A DNA stretch of 64,000 nucleotides from Streptomyces fagopyri (GTDB lineage: Bacteria > Actinomycetota > Actinomycetes > Streptomycetales > Streptomycetaceae), in the NCBI RefSeq assembly GCF_009498275.1, contig NZ_CP045643.1:682001-746000 (forward strand), written 5' to 3'. The notes beneath the pieces were generated by a model. It was not told where the DNA came from. It saw only the letters and a program-made list of their open reading frames with translations, and made no database searches. This document shows, one piece after another, positions 61,953 to 64,000 of the stretch (the stretch's first letter is position 1; each line of letters begins with the position of its first letter). Both the position numbers and the translations under genes were made by a program.

Positions 61953-62825
61953 CTCCGGACGCCGCACGACCGGCCGAATTCCCGGGGGATCGTCATCGGC
62001 CCCGACACGATGCCCGGGGTAGGGCGCGGTGCCCCCGGGGCCCGGGGCGGTCCGGCCTCCGGGCGACGTCACCCGTGTCCGGCCCGAGAGCGCCCGCGGA
62101 CCCGTGTCGGCCCGGCGGAATCACCCGCGGTCCCCCGGCGGACCGGTACAAGATGCGTGTTCGCCGCGCCACGGCCAGAGTGGGCACTGCGTGACTGGGT
62201 CGGCCTCCCCGGCGGACCCCTCCGTCCGGGACCGGCCCTGCCGCGCGAGGGGTCGGGGCCCGCGGAGTCTTACGCGCCCGCTCTCCCTGCCCGCCGCGCG
62301 GCCCACGCCCGGAGCGATACGGCCGGCGGCCGGCGACGGCGGTCCCCTGTCCAGCGACCGGCCGCGCGACATGCGGCTCGCGCCCGCGTCGCGCGATGGC
62401 CACGGGTGGCGCGGCCGACGTTCCGGACGGGCTTCCCGGAGCGGGCCACTTCCGTCCGTCCGAAGCCCCCGAGGCCGTCCGAAACACCCGGAGCCGTCGG
62501 GCGCGACCGAGGCCGGCCCGCCGACGCAACGGAGCCCGACGATTCCAAGGGGTCGACCCGTCGGCGGCCCGAGACGCCACGGCGGCCGACCCGACGAAGA
62601 CCGGAGAACCGGAGAACCCACGGCAGCCGATACGACCGACACCGGAGACCGGAGACTCCAGGGCAGCCGCTTCCACGACGACCGGAGATTCCCCGGCCGC
62701 CGACCCGACGCCCCTCTCCGCGCCGAACAGCCCGCTGACACCCCGCGAGTACGCCGCCCGCGGTCCCCTTCCACCGGGCCGCCCTCCAGATGCGCGGCCA
62801 GGCGGTCCGACCTAACGTCGACGCC
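61953..62825. other. Long gene-free stretch with degenerate repeats
   Basis: About 870 bases. The frames on both strands are Arg/Pro/Gly-rich shadows with no recognisable family. 62570-62720 contains loose repeats of ACCGGAGA and GGCAGCCG words. No promoter or RNA gene recognised. Confidence 0.45.
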
Positions 62826-63902
62826 ATGTCAGAGCCGGATGCGCCGGGCAACCGCGCCCATGACCATGAGACCCACGAGCGGCCTCCGACCCCCGCGAAG
62901 CGGTGGGAGGCCTTCGCGCGTTCCCCTTACCTGCCGGCGACGGTGCTCGTGTTCCTCGTCTCCGCGGTGGCCGGCGTCTTCGCGTGGTCGTACACCTACG
63001 CCTTCGCCAACCCCACCCCGCACCACGTGCCGACCGCGGTGGTCGGCTCGCCGGACGCGGCCCACAGCGCCTTCCTGACCGGCATGGAGACCGCGCTGGA
63101 CGGCTCGTTGGTGATCCACAGGTACCCCGGCTACGCACAGGCCAGGGAAGCGGTCGAGAAGCAGACCGTCTTCGCGATCTTCGACCTGCGGCGGGAACGC
63201 GCGGTGACGGTGAACGTGTCCTCCGCGTCGGGTGCGTCGGTGGCACAGGTGCTCGAACAGACGGCACCAGCCGTGGGCAGGGCCGCGGGAATGGAGGTCC
63301 TGGTACGGGACATCAAACCGAACCAGCGAGCGGATCCCCGCGGGCTGGCGATCTTCTACATCTCGCTGGCAGCCGTGGTGGTCAGCTTCGTGGGCGCGAT
63401 CCAGCTCAATGTGAACGCGAAGGAACTCGGCGCCGTCGCGCGCCTCGCCTTCACCGTCGCCTACTCCCTGCTCGGGGCCTTCGCCATCACGGCGGTCGTG
63501 GACTGGTTCCTCAGTGCGCTCGAACTCCCCTTCATGGCTGTCTGGCTGACGCTGGCCCTGACCATGTACGCCGCCAGCACGGTGTGCCTCATGTTCATGG
63601 TCCTCTTCGGACGGTGGGCGCTCATCCCCACCTGGGGCCTGATGGTCCTGATCGGGAACCCGTCCTCCGGCGGCGCGGTCTCCTGGCCCCTGCTCCCCAC
63701 CTTCCTGGGCGTTGTCGGCCGTTGGCTGCCGACGGGCGCGGCGATCGGCGCGATCCACACCGAGGTCTACTTCCCCGGATATCTGCACGCCTTCCCGTTC
63801 CTGGTCCTCATCGGCTGGGCCTTCGTCTCGACGATGGTCTTCTGCCTCCTGAGGTACCGCCGTCCCGGAGCGGAACGCACCGCCGTGGCACACCCGGAAT
63901 GA
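62826..63902 (+). CDS. ABC-2-type membrane protein (YhgE/DUF3533-like)
   Basis: 358 residues. A cytoplasmic His/Pro-rich start, one transmembrane segment (YLPATVLVFLVSAVAGVFAWSYTYAF), an extracytoplasmic domain (about 60-175: HHVPTAVVGSPDAAHSAFL, YAQAREAVEKQTVFAIFDLRR), then five more hydrophobic segments (about 180-345). This is the layout of ABC-2 permease-like proteins such as YhgE/DUF3533. ATG 62826 begins the protein. No ATPase gene is adjacent within the window, so whether it acts in an ABC exporter is open. Confidence 0.75.
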   Translation: MSEPDAPGNRAHDHETHERPPTPAKRWEAFARSPYLPATVLVFLVSAVAGVFAWSYTYAFANPTPHHVPTAVVGSPDAAHSAFLTGMETALDGSLVIHRYPGYAQAREAVEKQTVFAIFDLRRERAVTVNVSSASGASVAQVLEQTAPAVGRAAGMEVLVRDIKPNQRADPRGLAIFYISLAAVVVSFVGAIQLNVNAKELGAVARLAFTVAYSLLGAFAITAVVDWFLSALELPFMAVWLTLALTMYAASTVCLMFMVLFGRWALIPTWGLMVLIGNPSSGGAVSWPLLPTFLGVVGRWLPTGAAIGAIHTEVYFPGYLHAFPFLVLIGWAFVSTMVFCLLRYRRPGAERTAVAHPE

Positions 63903-64000
63903 CGTGACGACCACCGAGAGGCCCCCGCTGTCAGGGCCGGGAAATCAAGACCGACGATGGCGAATCATCACCCTTCACCCGGTTTGCCCCCTCGATCGGT

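Overview
The window looks like a piece of a Streptomyces (or close relative) chromosome. Base composition is very GC-rich with strong third-position bias, GTG starts and 4-bp GTGA/ATGA overlaps are common, and the gene families are typical of the genus: DUF1062, DUF5133, SpoIIE phosphatases, a LAxTG surface protein, rifampin phosphotransferase, GH92 and GH18 secreted enzymes. All assignments come from reading the sequence and from remembered family features; no database search was run. No rRNA, tRNA or CRISPR array was recognised.

Left end (101-11463): part of a biosynthetic gene cluster that continues beyond the left edge. A SAM methyltransferase and a fold-type I PLP enzyme are translationally coupled. 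A P450 and an MFS exporter lie on the opposite strand. Then comes a tight plus-strand operon: an isoleucyl-tRNA synthetase paralogue with eroded editing-site motifs, a free-standing adenylation enzyme, a carrier protein and a double-GNAT acyltransferase, closed by a strong hairpin. Two aminoacyl-transfer devices (synthetase-like, and adenylation/carrier/GNAT) beside a PLP enzyme, a methyltransferase and a P450 recall the altemicidin/SB-203208 class of isoleucyl-tRNA synthetase inhibitors. This is the most interesting system in the window.

11464-20100: a worn region of remnants and mobile DNA. It holds a DUF1062 gene, a frameshifted repeat-protein pseudogene, an intact IS110-family element, a decayed transposase, a DUF5133 gene, and an FAD monooxygenase and a Clp_N gene that have both lost their 5' ends at one junction. 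A LAxTG-anchored surface protein follows.

20300-41300: mixed accessory genes. They include an FKBP isomerase, an ADP-ribosylglycohydrolase-like protein, a divergent LysR/MFS pair, an Imm5-like protein, a VioD-like monooxygenase, a Gly/Trp-rich secreted protein with a readable promoter, a GH92 mannosidase, an NB-ARC/TPR protein without an output domain, a TetR/FAD-monooxygenase divergent pair with two operators, a second doubly truncated divergent pair (HxlR and enoyl-CoA hydratase), and a GH18 chitinase with a ricin-type lectin domain.

41300-52500: rifampin phosphotransferase with a rifamycin-associated-element-like site upstream, an EF-hand protein, an SRPBCC/ArsR pair, an RHH/Fic-like toxin-antitoxin module, a Sel1-repeat protein and two SpoIIE-type phosphatases.

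52600-58600: a five-gene catabolic operon (intradiol dioxygenase, DoxX, amidohydrolase, CaiB CoA-transferase, citryl-CoA-lyase-like protein) divergent from an IclR regulator, with paired operators between them. It resembles a complete but unfamiliar aromatic-degradation route.

58800-64000: a secreted trypsin-like protease, an MFS drug exporter divergent from an HxlR regulator across a palindrome that carries potential start codons of both, a long stretch without recognisable genes, and an ABC-2-type membrane protein.
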